The notes under the pieces: model-generated | Told to the model about the DNA's origin: nothing | Database searches by the model: none | What the model saw: only the letters and a program-made list of their open reading frames with translations | Position numbers and translations under genes: made by a program | Shown here: positions 35,709 to 47,714 of the stretch, one piece after another | Layout of the letters: every line of letters begins with the position of its first letter | Numbering within the stretch: the first letter of the stretch is position 1 | Assembly (NCBI RefSeq): GCF_003573695.1 | Contig: NC_039360.1 | Coordinates: 119,312,336 to 119,376,335, forward strand | Source of the DNA: Papaver somniferum | Lineage: Eukaryota > Streptophyta > Magnoliopsida > Ranunculales > Papaveraceae | Length of the DNA stretch: 64,000 nt | Reading direction: 5' to 3'

Positions 35709-36851
35709 AATACCCCCAAACTTATTATTTGCTAGTCATCGAGCAAATCTAATCTAAAATAAAATGACTACACTTAGCACGTGCAGTAAGCCGTTAAACC
35801 ACTAGGTGGCCCTAGTGGCGGAGGGTTGTCTACCAGGTGTACCCACAAAACCTTTACTCCAGACCCTAGCATCTAACAACGAACCTTGGAAGGCACTAAA
35901 GAATCTCCTTGGTTGGCTTACAATCACTGACTACAGGAGGAAGTACCCTGATGCGAAATTCCAATTATTGTACACGAGTTTACACTCAAGCATACTAAAA
36001 TTCATATAAAGTGACAGAGCTCTACTCAGATAGTTTGCACTATGGATCATCATTCGGAGTCAAACTAATCATACGGATAGAAAAGGAGATGGAAATAGAA
36101 AAATGTAGATGGTTTTGATGTTAACCAAATGATCGACGTTTCACATATCTGTCTGAAGGCCACTGCCAGAATGAACCTATCCTAATGGACTGAGATACCG
36201 GTCTGACTAATATCAAACCACAACTGGCATATACAAGGGAACCAGTGGTCAATAACTCAAATCTAGATCAACAAACTGGCAATACAAGGGAACCAGCAGT
36301 TGACTAAACAGACATAACCATTTTTTTTAACTTAACGGCATGAATAGATCTTTTTGATCCAAGCGCATTCTTCTGTCAGCAGATTACACGATAGTTCCCA
36401 CGGGTCCTGTATTCCACGCTTGCTTAGGCTACGGAAACAGGGAGAACACGCATATTGCTATCCAAGTGTTAATACTTATTCCGATTGGTCTAACTGGTGC
36501 GGTTTTTTTTTTTTTTTTTTAGTAACTCAGTCACTCTAATTCACCCTAACAATGGTAACAACTTGAATCGTGTGCCCCACCTAATCACTTAGAGAAACAT
36601 AGTTTAAAATGAAAAATAAAATGAAAAAAAGAAATGAAAAGGACTCAACGAGATATGGTGCAACTATCATGTTATTTCTAACACCTGAGCTCTGTGCTTT
36701 TATAATAGACTCTATAGATGTTTCCATCTAATCAGATTGGTTCCTCAATTCCTACAACCAAGATGCTTCCATCCACTTAGATTAGTTAATGCCATCCTGA
36801 ATACGCATAAATTTCTAGGCTCTGGAGTTTATTAATTATGCAACTAAAAAG
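35709..36851 (-). repeat. Y spacer copy 6, with clustered small indels
   Basis: Matches copies 4 and 5 except for many one- or two-base indels, mostly in homopolymers (for example near 35836, 36085, 36282, 36312, 36447 and 36617). The indels continue a little into the next LTR. They look like uncorrected sequencing errors. Confidence 0.75.
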
Positions 36852-38295
36852 TTGTGAAGATTAAATTTAAAAATTTAATAAAATTATATACAAATTATTA
36901 ACAATGGGGTGCGAGAGGTAACCAAGACACTAGATTCCACTAATATGCAAAATTGAATGATAAATATTTCAAAACTCTATTCAATTCTTAAGTCCTCTTT
37001 TATCTTTAATTAACTATCAATCATACAGATTCTCAAACATTATTTGTAAACCTTAAGCATAGATTATCAAGAGATTAAACCATGCATAACCTATCAAACT
37101 GAATAACAAATAATTAAGACAATCATTCAAACAATTTAAAACTCTGCAAAGCAGCGGTTAGGTGAATTATATAATTAAATGAAATAGTTACCCATTTATG
37201 TTGCGTGAATAGCTTCCTCCCATTGCCGTGGTTACGAGGGAATTAGATCATCATAGTATAAATGCTCTCAAAATAATTTATTATGGCTCAAAAATGGTTT
37301 ACAAATGATGAGAAGAAGAGAAAATGGTGTAAACAGCTAATGTGCGGCCCACAGGAAGCGTCACACAAGAACGATACATATGAAATGTTGTAGTCTTTGG
37401 GAAACTACGACCCACAATCCACTGTCGATGTCACTGTTGAAGCACGACAGTCTCTTACAGTCTATTATTCTTTGTGTTCATCTTCATGCAGCAGCAGAAA
37501 CAGAGTTTTGTTAAACTCTGATTTCGTCTTCTCTAGCTCTCCCTATCTCCCAAAACTCTCGACACCTTTCCCAAACTGTTTTGCCTTGTATTTATAGTGA
37601 ATTGGAGCAAAAAATCCGACCATTGATTGCATATATTCTCCATTTAATCCAAATATTCTCGGCTGCCAATAATAACGAAAATTTCCATTTTTAATCCCAT
37701 GCACGCGTTAATTTTGATCTTGCACGCTCCCAAATGTCTTCTCCACGCCTCAACACTCTTCCAACGCTAGTAGGACTCTTCCATGCACACAAGAACTCCA
37801 TTTTTGCTCGTGTTACAGTGCACGTGCTCTGTTTTGGGCTCAAGGGTCATCACGCGTTTTCCATCCACTTCTGATCGAACCCACTGCCCATAATGTGTTC
37901 CTCATGCCATATCACATCTTCCTACCAAGTTTGAGCGATTGAATCTCCCTAAAACACCTTCATTTTGTTGATTGAAACTCTAACAGTTGAGAACTTCATT
38001 TCCCGCCAAAACAAAAAGTTTTTGAATTTAAAGAGATGAAGTGCCCCTAATCGTCTGTGGAGTGTAAAGAGAAAATGCCCAACTGAGGTGCCCCTTAGTA
38101 ATTGGGTTTCCCCTTAACCAAAATGAGAGTCCGAATAACAAATGTCCTCCAGGGATGCCCCGCATAATTTTTCGAGCAGATCTTTCCAAAAATGTTTATT
38201 TCCTAAAAATACATAAAAACACAATATTAGTACAAAAATAGAGTTCCAACAATACGGACATTGAGGACAAATTAGACACAAAAATGTGTCTATCA
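36852..38295 (-). repeat. Y LTR copy 7, lacking the U5 end
   Basis: 1444 bp. Indel-rich up to about 37222, then clean and nearly identical to copy 6. Confidence 0.85.
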
Positions 38296-39459
38296 AATAC
38301 CCACAAACTTATTATTTGGTAGTCCTCGAGCAAATCTAATATAAAATAAAATGACTACACTTAGCACGTGCAGTAAGCCGTTAAACCACTAGGTGGCCCT
38401 AGTGGCGGAGTGTTGTCTCCGGAGGGTTTACCAGAGGTGTACCCACAAAACCTTTACTCCATACCCTAGCTATCTACAACGAACCTTGGAAGGCACTAAA
38501 GAATCTCCTTGGTTGGCTTACAATCACTGACTACAGGAGGAAGTACCCTGATGCGAAATTCCAATTGTTGTACACGAGTTTACACTCAAGCATACTAAAA
38601 TTCATATAAAGTGACAGAGCTCTACTCAGATAGTTGCACTATGGACATCATATTCGGAGTCAAACTAATCATATGGATAAAAAAAGGAGATGGAAATAGA
38701 AAAATGTAGATGGTTTTGATGTTAACCAAATGATCGACGTTTCACATATCTTTCTGAAGGCCACTGCCAGAATGAACCTATCCTAATGGACTGAGATACC
38801 GGTCTGACTAATATCAACACAACTGGCATATACAAGGGAACCAGTGGTCAATAACTTAAATCTAGATCAACAAACTGGCAAATACAAGGGAACCAGCAGT
38901 TGACTAAACAGAACAATAACCTTTTTCTTTTCTTTTTTAACTTAACGGCATGAATAGATCTTTTTGATCCAAGCGCATGCTTCTTGTCAGCAGATTACAC
39001 GATAGTTCCCACAGGTCTTGCATTCCACGCTTGCTTAGTCGACGGAAACAGGGAGAACACACGCATATTGCTATCCAAGTGTTAATACTTATTCCGATTG
39101 GTCTAACTGGTCCGGTCTTTTTTTTTAGTTACTCTGTCACTCTAATTCACCCTAGCAGTGGTAACAACTTGAATCGTGTGCCCCACCTAATCACTTGGAG
39201 AAACATAGTTTAAAATGAAAGAATAAAATGAAAAAAAGAAATGAAAAGGACTCAGCGAGATATGGTGCAACTATCATGTTATTTATAACACCTGAGCTCT
39301 GTGCTTTTATGAATAGACTATATAGATGTTTCCATCTAATCAGATTGGTTCCTCAACTCCTACAACCAAGATGCTTCCATCCACTTAGATTAGTTAGTGC
39401 CATCCTGAATACGCATAAATTTCTAGGCTCTTGAGTTTATTAATTATGCAACTAAAAAG
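38296..39459 (-). repeat. Y spacer copy 7
   Basis: Shares variants with spacer copy 3 (for example GGAGTGTTGTCTCCGGAGGG near 38406 and 24922) rather than with copies 4-6, so it belongs to an older sublineage of the array. Confidence 0.8.
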
Positions 39460-40904
39460 TTGTGAAGATTAAATTTAAAGATTTAATAAAATTATAAACA
39501 AAATTATTAACAATGGGTGCGAGAGGTAATCAAGACACTAGATTCCACTATTATGCAAAATTGAATGATAAATATTTCAAAACCCTATTCAATTCTTAAG
39601 TCATCTTTTATCTTTAATTCACTATCAATCATACAGATTCTCAAACATTATTTGTAAACCTTAAGCATAGATTATCAAGAGATTAAACCAAGCATAGCCT
39701 ATCAAACTGAATAACAAATAATTAAGACAATCATTCAAACAATTTAAAACTCTGCAAAAGCAACGATTAGGTGAATTATATAATTAAATGAAATAGTTAC
39801 CCATTTATGTTGCGTGAATAGCTTCCTCCATTGCCTTGGTTACGAGGGAATTAGCTCATCATAGTATAAATGCTCTCAAAATAATTTATTATGGCTCAAA
39901 AATGGTTTACAAATGATGAGAAGAAGAGAAAATGGTGTAAACAGCTAATGTGCGACCCACAGGAAGTGTCACACAAGAACGATACATATGAAATATTGTA
40001 GTCTTTGGGAAACTACGACCCACAATCCACTGTCGATGTCACTGTTGAAGAACGACAGTCTCTTACAGTCTATTGTTCTTCGTGTTCATCTTCATGCAGC
40101 AGCAGAAACAGAGTTTTGTTAAACTCTGATTTCGTCTTCTCTAGCTCTCCCTAGCTCCCAAAACTCTCGACACCTTTACCAAACTGTTTAGCCTTGTATT
40201 TATAGTGAATTGGAGCCAAAAATCCCACCATTGATTGCATATATTCTCCATTTAATCCAAATATTCTCGGCTGCCAATAATAACGAAAATTTCTATTTTT
40301 AATCCCATGCACGCGTTAACTTTGATCCTGCACGCTCCCAAATGTCTTCTCCACGCCTCAACACTCTTCCAACGCTAGTAGGACTCTTCCATGCACACAA
40401 GAACTCCATTTTTGCTCGTGTTACAGTGCATGTGCTCTTTTTTGGGCTCAAGGATCATCACGCGTTTTCCAGCCACTTCTGATCGAACCCACTGCCCATA
40501 ATGTGTTCCTCATGCCATATCACATCTTCCTACCAAGTTTGAGCGATTGAATCTCCCTAAAAACACCTTCATTTTGTTGATTGAAACTCTAACAGTTGAG
40601 AACTTCATTTCCCGCCAAAACAAAAAGTTTTTGAACTTAAAGAGATGAAATGCCCCTAATCGTCTGTGGAGTGTAAATAGCAAATGCCCAACTGAGGTGC
40701 CCCTTAGTAATTGGGTTTCCCCTTAACCAAAATGAGAGTCTGAATAACAAATGTCCTCCAGGGATGCCCCGCATAATTTTTCGAGCAGATCTTTCCAAAA
40801 ATGTTTATTTCCTAAAAATACATAAAAACACAACATTAGTACAAAAATAGAGTTCCAACAATACGGACATTGAGGACAAATTAGACACAAAAATGTGTCT
40901 ATCA
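39460..40904 (-). repeat. Y LTR copy 8, right end of the insertion
   Basis: 1445 bp, ending GTCTATCA directly before the right ATGGT duplication. In element orientation it is the outermost 5' LTR, yet it lacks the U5 end and has no PBS. Confidence 0.87.
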
Positions 40905-41379
40905 ATGGTCACGCCCCACACTCCTTTCCTTAATTTTATATTATTTGTTATGGATTTATGGAAGTACCATGAAACCGAGGAGCTTCCTCGAGACGAAAGA
41001 GATTTGATCAGATGAGAGAATTTTCATTAAATTATGGAAAATAATAAAAATGTATTAAAAATATAAAACTGGCGTGGAACTGACCACGACACGGTATGTA
41101 GGTCGTGTGTCCGTGTTCCCAACACCTTGGTCAATATTTTTAGTTATTTATTATTTTCTTCCCTATTTTGCATAGGTTCATCGTTTCGTTGTATTTTGAA
41201 ATACTCGTTCGTGCGGTGACTATTAGTGTATCGTCGTTGAATACACTTTCACCATTTGAATAGGGTCTTACTTAGAGGTAGCTCAGACGCCCGGTTGTTG
41301 ATTACTAATTGTGGAATTCAGTGGAGAATAATTCACAAAACTGAGTAATAAGATGTTTATTATTAATTCATAGGATCAG

Positions 41380-41980
41380 CTGAGGATTCGAATACGAATT
41401 CAGAATAATAAAGTGAGCATTACCATTCCATGGGATCGTGGATTCGACCATAGAATCGGAGTAATTAAGATTTATCTATTACCATTTATGAGACCAGTTG
41501 TGGATTCGATCATGAAATCCGAGTAATGAGATAATATAGTTATTGCTATTCTATGAGATCAAGTCGTGGATTCGATCATAGAATCAGAACAATTGTTTAT
41601 TGCAATTTCATGGGACCAGTCGCAGATTCGACCATGGAATAAGAGAAATTGTTATTTCCATTCCATGGGACCAGTCGTGGATTCGACCATGAAATAGGAT
41701 CAATTGTTATTGCCATTGCATTGGACCAGTCGTGGATTCGACCATGGAATATGATCAATTGTTATTGCCATTCCATGGGACCAGTCGTGGTTTTGACCAT
41801 GGAATAGGAGCAATTGTTATTGCCATTCCATGGGACCAGTCGTGGATTACCATGGAATAGGAGCAATTTTATTGCCATTCCATGGGACCAGTCGTGGATT
41901 CGACCATAGGAGCAATTGTTATGCCATTCCATGGGACCAGTCGTGGATTCGACCATGGAATAGGAGCAATTGTAATTAGG
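41380..41980. repeat. Tandem array of about 55-bp hairpin units in the B LTR
   Basis: Eight or so units of the type CAATTGTTATTGCCATTCC / ATGGGACCAGTCGTGGATTC / GACCATGGAATAGGAG. In each, ATTCCATGG and CCATGGAAT are inverted around an 18-base loop. The outer units (41340-41560) are diverged and the inner ones (41640-41970) regular. The other LTR has the same array at about 53340-53925. Confidence 0.85.
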
Positions 41981-41995
41981 AATAATTAACTTTGT

Positions 41996-42150
41996 GGCTC
42001 TATACTAGCAGAGCAAGCTGTCTAGGAGCATTAATTATCCCGATATGAGCTTGTCGGTAAGTCATATCCTTATATAGTCAGGGTAAACTCGTTGTTTGTT
42101 CCTGAAGACGTTATCGCTCTATACTAGCAGAGCAAGCTGTCTAGGAGCCG
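41996..42150 (+). repeat. Direct repeat GCTCTATACTAGCAGAGCAA, two copies
   Basis: The block CTCTATACTAGCAGAGCAAG with the following CTGTCTAGGAGC occurs at about 42000 and 42117, and again at about 53946 and 54069 in the other LTR. GCTCT and AGAGC can pair around the ATACTAGC loop. Confidence 0.7.
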
Positions 42151-42677
42151 TCCATCTCGTGATACTATATAGAAATAATCACTGAAAGTATTCAGTATTC
42201 ATGAGATATGCCGTTGTCCAGTCGTGAGACTACATATCTACATGTACTCTGAGAGAAAGTACTCTCCGTTGAGAATTCGATGAGAGACCCGTGTCTCGAT
42301 ACTCACGTCTGATTGCTGAATCAGAGCTTCGTATAATTATGAGTTTACGATTTTAGCCTTTGAAAATCCACCATCTACATTAAGTCCCCTGCTTACTGAG
42401 GAAAGTTGTTCCTCAGTCAGCATTAAATGGTGATTTTCCGGCCATAAATAATAATACCAGTAATTGAACTTAGTCGTAAGTTGAGACGTTACCGGATTTA
42501 GAGAGCATGAGAAACCACGACTTGATGAAGGCTTCAATGTCATGATTGGAGCGTCGTTTGATGAGCATAAATTGGTGTTGAACCGCTGGTTTGGACGACG
42601 AGTCCGTGGTCGGTTAGGATTCGCGGGCGGGCCCAATAAGGAAATCCTTAGAAAATTAGGTTTTGGAAATAAAATTG

Positions 42678-42685
42678 TATAAAAG
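42678..42685 (+). promoter_or_regulatory. Candidate TATA box of the antisense PMD gene
   Basis: TATAAAAG at 42678, followed by a CT/AC-rich leader (CACGACCACTTCCATCACTC..) and, 140 bases on, a CAG/GTACGT splice donor. It lies inside element B just next to its 3' LTR and points rightward, against the element. Confidence 0.5.
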
Positions 42686-42689
42686 GGAT

Positions 42690-45600
42690 TAATCCCTTTT
42701 TTTTTCACGACCACTTCCATCACTCTCATCTTCACGCCAGCAACAGGAGAAGACCGCCGGATCCAGCGCTCGCCGCCGCCAGTCGCCGTCCGTTGCCGCC
42801 GGCCAAATTCCGGCCGACCAGGTACGTTTTTTTTTTTGTTGATGTTTATGATCCTCATGAGTTTTCATGCTTTGATCAATGAAGTTATATACATGTGTGT
42901 ATAGTGTGAGTTTTATGAAAAACCCTCGTTTTTGAAAACGTATGTTCGTCGATCGTTAGTTTTGAAAACTAACTATAATCCCTGATTTAGAGAGATTTTT
43001 TTTTAATATGAACCTAGGTCCAGTGATAAAACTTAGTGTATGAGCTTTCATGTGTACCAAGGTTTTCATCATAAAGAAGTGAATTTTCATGAAATCGGAA
43101 TAATCCTTCGTTTTAAAGACAAATAACGACGACACGAAGGAAAATATGTATGATGAACTTGTGTCCAGTGATAAAATTTTGCTTATGAGCTTTCATGTAA
43201 ATACAAAACTTTATCATATGTATGAGATGTGAGCTTTCACAATATTTTTGAAATAAACCTTCGTTTTAAAGACAAATAACGACGATACGAAGGAAAAATT
43301 TTTTTTTATATATGCAGCCGTGACATATATTGTGTAAAATATGATGGTATTTTATTTGCATGAATTTGTTTTCATTAGATAAAATCTTGAGAATTTATGT
43401 AAGCAATTGCATTAATTGTTTTTTTTGAAAAATCAAAACGTGGGTTTTGAGGAACCTTCGAAGATAGACAATATTTTATGATGAATATTTATTGTTATGA
43501 ACTTCATAGGTCAGTTGTGTGAATGTTCACATTATGAAAATTGTGTCCGTGATTTTATGAAAAATCAGTTTCGAAATTAATAAAGTTTCGTTCGTTTTTG
43601 CAGTTTTCGAAGAGACGAACGATTTTGAGGTGTTAACTCTACCGTTACTATCACTATTGTTAGTGGAAGTACAAAAGGTAAGAGTTAAGAGTTACCATTT
43701 TTGCCGTATTTCCTTGATTCATGTCTGGACAGCATACTGAAGTAGAATGTAATGTGGACTTTGCAGTTGTTTTAGCAAAATGACCAATTCCTCAGCCAAC
43801 GATACTTCAAGGGACGAATCGCATGATGATGACATCTCCAGGGATGATGCATGCATGGACGAGACCTCCATTGGTGAAGAAGAGGATGCCACTGGCGTGA
43901 AGAACATTCCGAATATAGACGACGCATTCTTTGAGGAGGATCCAAAAGGAGCTGAAGCATATCTCAAGTCCCCAGTATATCGTCTTCTGATCAACCCTAG
44001 GACTGTGACTCAGAAGAAATTGGTGACCCCGATGGTAATACGGCTTTGTCTCGAACGAGGGCTTTTCCTTGCATCGACCATAGAGTTTAAGCTTTCTACG
44101 CCCTTTGGAAAAAAATTTGGATGGGCGAGGCATATGTTGGGTTTCCCTCATGTCAGGGCTATGCTCAACCAGGCCAAGTGACGAGAGCTATTCAAGCTTC
44201 TGGAGACTTGTCTATTAATCATGATGTGAAAAGTATCGTGGCTTTGCTGGCTCGTTGGTGTGTTCCCACTCACCTTCATATGTAGATGGGGAGAATTTAC
44301 TGTTACCTTAGAAGATGTGGCTGCTTTGATGCATCTCCCGATTACAGGTAATTTCTCTGGAGGTCTTTCGGATGAGGAAAAAGTGGTTTTTGACACTCTG
44401 ACAGCTGCGATGGAAGAAGTGAACAAGGCGTCTGGTAGTAAAGGTTGTTATGCCCATTGGTTGACACGTTGGTGGCCAAGAGATGAAGTTTCTGATAGTC
44501 CCATCACCGGTATGTTACCTATTGCCGCTTTCTTATGCTTATGGTTATCCAGAGACATATTCGAAGACAGTGGACATTTGTTGAAGCCTTTCGTAATCCC
44601 TTTTGCTATTAAGATGGCTCAAGGTGAGCAACTCCCAATAGGTAGCTTATTCCTGGGTTCCTTGTATTCTAACTTAGACTCATTGGTGTTAGATTCCAGC
44701 GTGTCGAATGGCTTCATGAAGATTGAGTGTTATGTTAACACGATGTTTCTTCAAGCTTTGATGTGGGAACACTTCAAGAATTATGCGTCTATCCCACGTA
44801 ATATCCTGCAATGAACAAATACTGATGCCCGTCACATCTTCGCCGAGAAAGATAATGCCTGAATCATGCGTTGGTCTACAAAGCAGCCTCGGTCTAAAGC
44901 ACGCCTCATTGATGTGTTGGATGAAGAATCAGAGTTCGACTTTCGTCCGTGGGTGTCGGTTCTTGATTATGTTTCTCAACCAACGACTTTCAATACTAGA
45001 GAGAGCACGGCTCTAAAATCTGGTGCGAACCCGAATGATGGTGAGAGATCCTTCATGTTGAGTTGTACTCCTGGTCACTTGTTATCCATTATGCTGGAGA
45101 GTGGGCCGTAGAAGAATACAACATTGATAGGGCGACTCGACAAATGGGTATGGATCAATGTGTTCCAACTACCTGGATAAGGAAACCATCAGTTGATCAG
45201 CTTGCGTCTCGTTTAGATCACACTCACGTGGAAGGGAGTAGTTACTGGTTTCCTGGTTCTGATAGATTTGCATATGTAACCCCAGGTTATATAGAATTCT
45301 GACATCAACAATTTGAGAGGTTGCATGAATTCTTGACAGTTAGTCAGCGTCCAGTGAAGATTCCTCCGTCTGCTGAGATGATCTCTGGTCGACCAAGACT
45401 GAAGTACCTTTCTGGTGATAAACGAAAATTATCTCCAGGATGTTCTCAAGTAAGATTCTCAACATATCTTTTATGAAACCATGGTAATTGTATTCTGATC
45501 ATGTTATTGAAATCTTTATAGGACGGTCGTAGCGTAAGACCTCGAATCCATGCAAATTTTTCAGATATTGGAGAAGTTGTTCACAGCGGAGAAGGAAGGA

Positions 45601-47445
45601 ACAAAAGTTATAAGCTGTTACCTAATACCGTGAAATCCCCAGTTCGTTCTTTGGTGAGTTCCCAATATTTCTCACCGTGACTTTAATTGCTATTAACATT
45701 AGAATCATGAATCCAATGTTGTTAATTTTGTTGCAGAATTTTACTCCATCAAGTCTTGAAGATCTTCAATTTTCTGCTACTGAACAAGCAATCGTTGATT
45801 TGAGGTACGAAGAAACTGTAAGTATTTCTTCACATGTTCAAATGTGGTGCTTCATAGATGAAAATATTGATTGTAAAGGATGAGTACAGGAGGATGTCGT
45901 CATGGAGATGGAGAATTATGGAACTCAATCATCCACTGGGAATGGGAATGGAGGTAATTCCCAAGATTCGGAGCCGGATGAAAGTGATGTTCCTCTTGTC
46001 GTTGATGTGGACAATTCCAACCCCTTGGACACTTTGGAGACTCCTCAAGTAAGTATATATCCTGTATATTCTTCATAGAAGTATAAAGTGCTGACTTGTG
46101 AATGAATGAATGAGAACCCATGTGAATATATGAAAACTTAGTCGAATTTCGTCGTCAGAAAATTCAGAACCCAGCTTTTTAGTAGAAACGTTGTAGAATC
46201 TTCGTCCGGAGTCGGATTTTGATGATCTACATGTGCAAATTCAAGCTCGGAAAATTTCCAAGCTTTGTCAAGGAAGCTGTTTAAGTTTTGAGCACGTTCA
46301 GAGCCTGAAAAAGGCGAAATAGTAAACTTCCAGGAGACTTCCAAAACTTTTTCAGATTGTGCATTACTTTATATTTTGGCCACATCTACTCGCTCGTTCA
46401 TCGGATTGTCATGAAATTTTGACATGTAATAGAGGACATCCATACAAAAGGAATGGAATATGACCCATCCTCAGATTCCTTGTAGATTTCTCCCAGTTAG
46501 TCTCTTAGTACAGGGAAGAGTTCAGTTTCTTCAGACGGACTCATCGTAAAACGTGTTTTCATGACTTTCATGTTATTTTCTCGTGCCTTGAATGTAGTAT
46601 GATGAAATTTGATGATATTTCCTTGCTGGTATACTGTGTTTCATGATCTCCTTTGGCTTCGTGACTCTAACCTCATGTAATCTTCGTATTAGGTGCTAAA
46701 TACCGAAGTTGAGGATACTGGAGCCAATGATGATAACTCTAACCCTTCCGAAGTTATTGATGAAGATACATCCATCCCTGCACTTCGAGGCCATGAGAAG
46801 GTCGCTGCTGATGTTGTGGAAAACCAGATGGTTGTTTCCTCAGTGATAGAAGAAACCGAGACAGCAGCGGAGAATACCGAAGGAACTGTCGCTTTGGTCG
46901 TGGAAGCCGCTCCAGTGACTGAGAACCGTATAATAGTGTATGAATATCCAACTACATGGGTTGCTTTCGATCCTCCCTTTAACACTTCACTCCCGTATCA
47001 TGAACTGGTCGGTGGATTTAGCGTTCCCATTGGGCATGCACGCTTGTACGAGACGATATGGAAGAAGTTTGGCCACATGATCGTTGACAGGAACCCTGGG
47101 CGTGTTTATGCTTTAACCATGCAAGTAGGTGTTATCTTGCGTGTCGTGAGTGATATGCATACGAGACCCAGGAATACCGTGACTCCAGATATACTCTTTG
47201 ATTGGGAGTTTAACTTGGAGAATTCAGAAAGACTTGGCCTCAACGTGAAATGGCTTCGTAAGCAAATAAACGTTATCAAGGATTCATGTGAGAAGAACAT
47301 ACCCTTTCCCAATGATGTTGTGAAGGAGACGGAGGACAAGATTGCCAAGCTGACCGAGGAGTTGAACAAGGAGAGGGCGGCTTTGCAAATCTTGAAGGAT
47401 GCTGATGAGCGAAAGCCTTTTCTGGCTGATCTCTTGAACTTCTGA
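42690..47445 (+). pseudogene. Antisense PMD (plant mobile domain) gene in element B
   Basis: The plant mobile domain (aminotransferase-like, as in MAIN/MAIL proteins) is shown by WGEFTVTLEDVAALMHLPITG, YAHWLTRWW, a central ..ITGMLPIAAFLCLWLSRDIF.. region and ..RATRQMGMDQCVPTTW.. (44260-45300). Plausible introns: 42822-43603 and 43678-43766 (before the ATG at 43780), 45450-45521, 45654-45736, 45818-45889 and 46049-46692. The last exon (46693-47445) has an acidic linker and ends in a coiled coil (EDKIAKLTEELNKERA). Frame changes near 44160 and 44270 and stops at 44814 and 45299 indicate decay. Antisense extra ORFs, some PMD-like, are known from Tat/Ogre elements. The exon borders are my reading of GT-AG sites. 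Confidence 0.75.
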
Positions 47446-47714
47446 ACTTCTGAGAGATGTGAGGTTTATACCTGGGTTTTGATATTTAGATGGTTTTGGA
47501 TTGACTGATGGTTAAGGATTTTCTTGTAGATTTGATAGAGATTTTCTTTTACGAAATATGAACTGAATTTTGATAAATTGTTTAACTCAAATACTGATTG
47601 CAAGTATTGCAAATGTTTTGAGGAATTGAAATACAAATGAAAGAAAAATCCTAAATGTTAAATCCAAACGCCATGAATGCTTCGAACGCCCAATACCTTA
47701 AATGTCCAATAATT
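47446..47714. other. Non-coding gap between PMD gene and integrase tail
   Basis: A/T-rich and without a frame. The PMD gene and the remaining pol fragment converge here, so it probably holds the 3' ends of both transcripts. Confidence 0.4.

Larger units (their letters stand above)
19263..40909 (-). mobile_element. Y-family insertion: array of LTRs and spacers
   Basis: A 21,637-bp insertion (19268-40904) inside the element B LTR, flanked by perfect 5-bp duplications ATGGT (19263-19267 and 40905-40909). The equivalent uninterrupted site is at about 52855. Inside, eight LTR copies alternate with seven copies of a roughly 1.15-kb spacer around one coding unit (26168-28049) and one PBS (29005-29022). 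LTR copies: 19268-20763, 21919-22496, 23369-24810, 29026-30514, 31667-33111, 34264-35708, 36852-38295, 39460-40904. Only the first and fourth are full length; the others lack the last 46-50 bases of U5. There is no pol domain, so the family is non-autonomous. Confidence 0.88.
40910..42435 (-). repeat. 3' LTR of element B, proximal segment
   Basis: Continues the LTR interrupted at 19267 and matches about 52858-54392. It ends TTAAATGGTGATT, after which the two LTR copies diverge (TTCCGGCC here, AATGTGG at 54393). Confidence 0.85.

Noticed and set aside
41762..41956. Repetitive 64-codon frame as a repeat protein
   Set aside because: Reads the 55-bp hairpin array; the frame is lost in neighbouring units.
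42337..42858. 173-codon minus-strand frame near the 3' LTR of B
   Set aside because: Covers the LTR end, promoter and first exon of the antisense PMD gene, with low-complexity translation and no domain.
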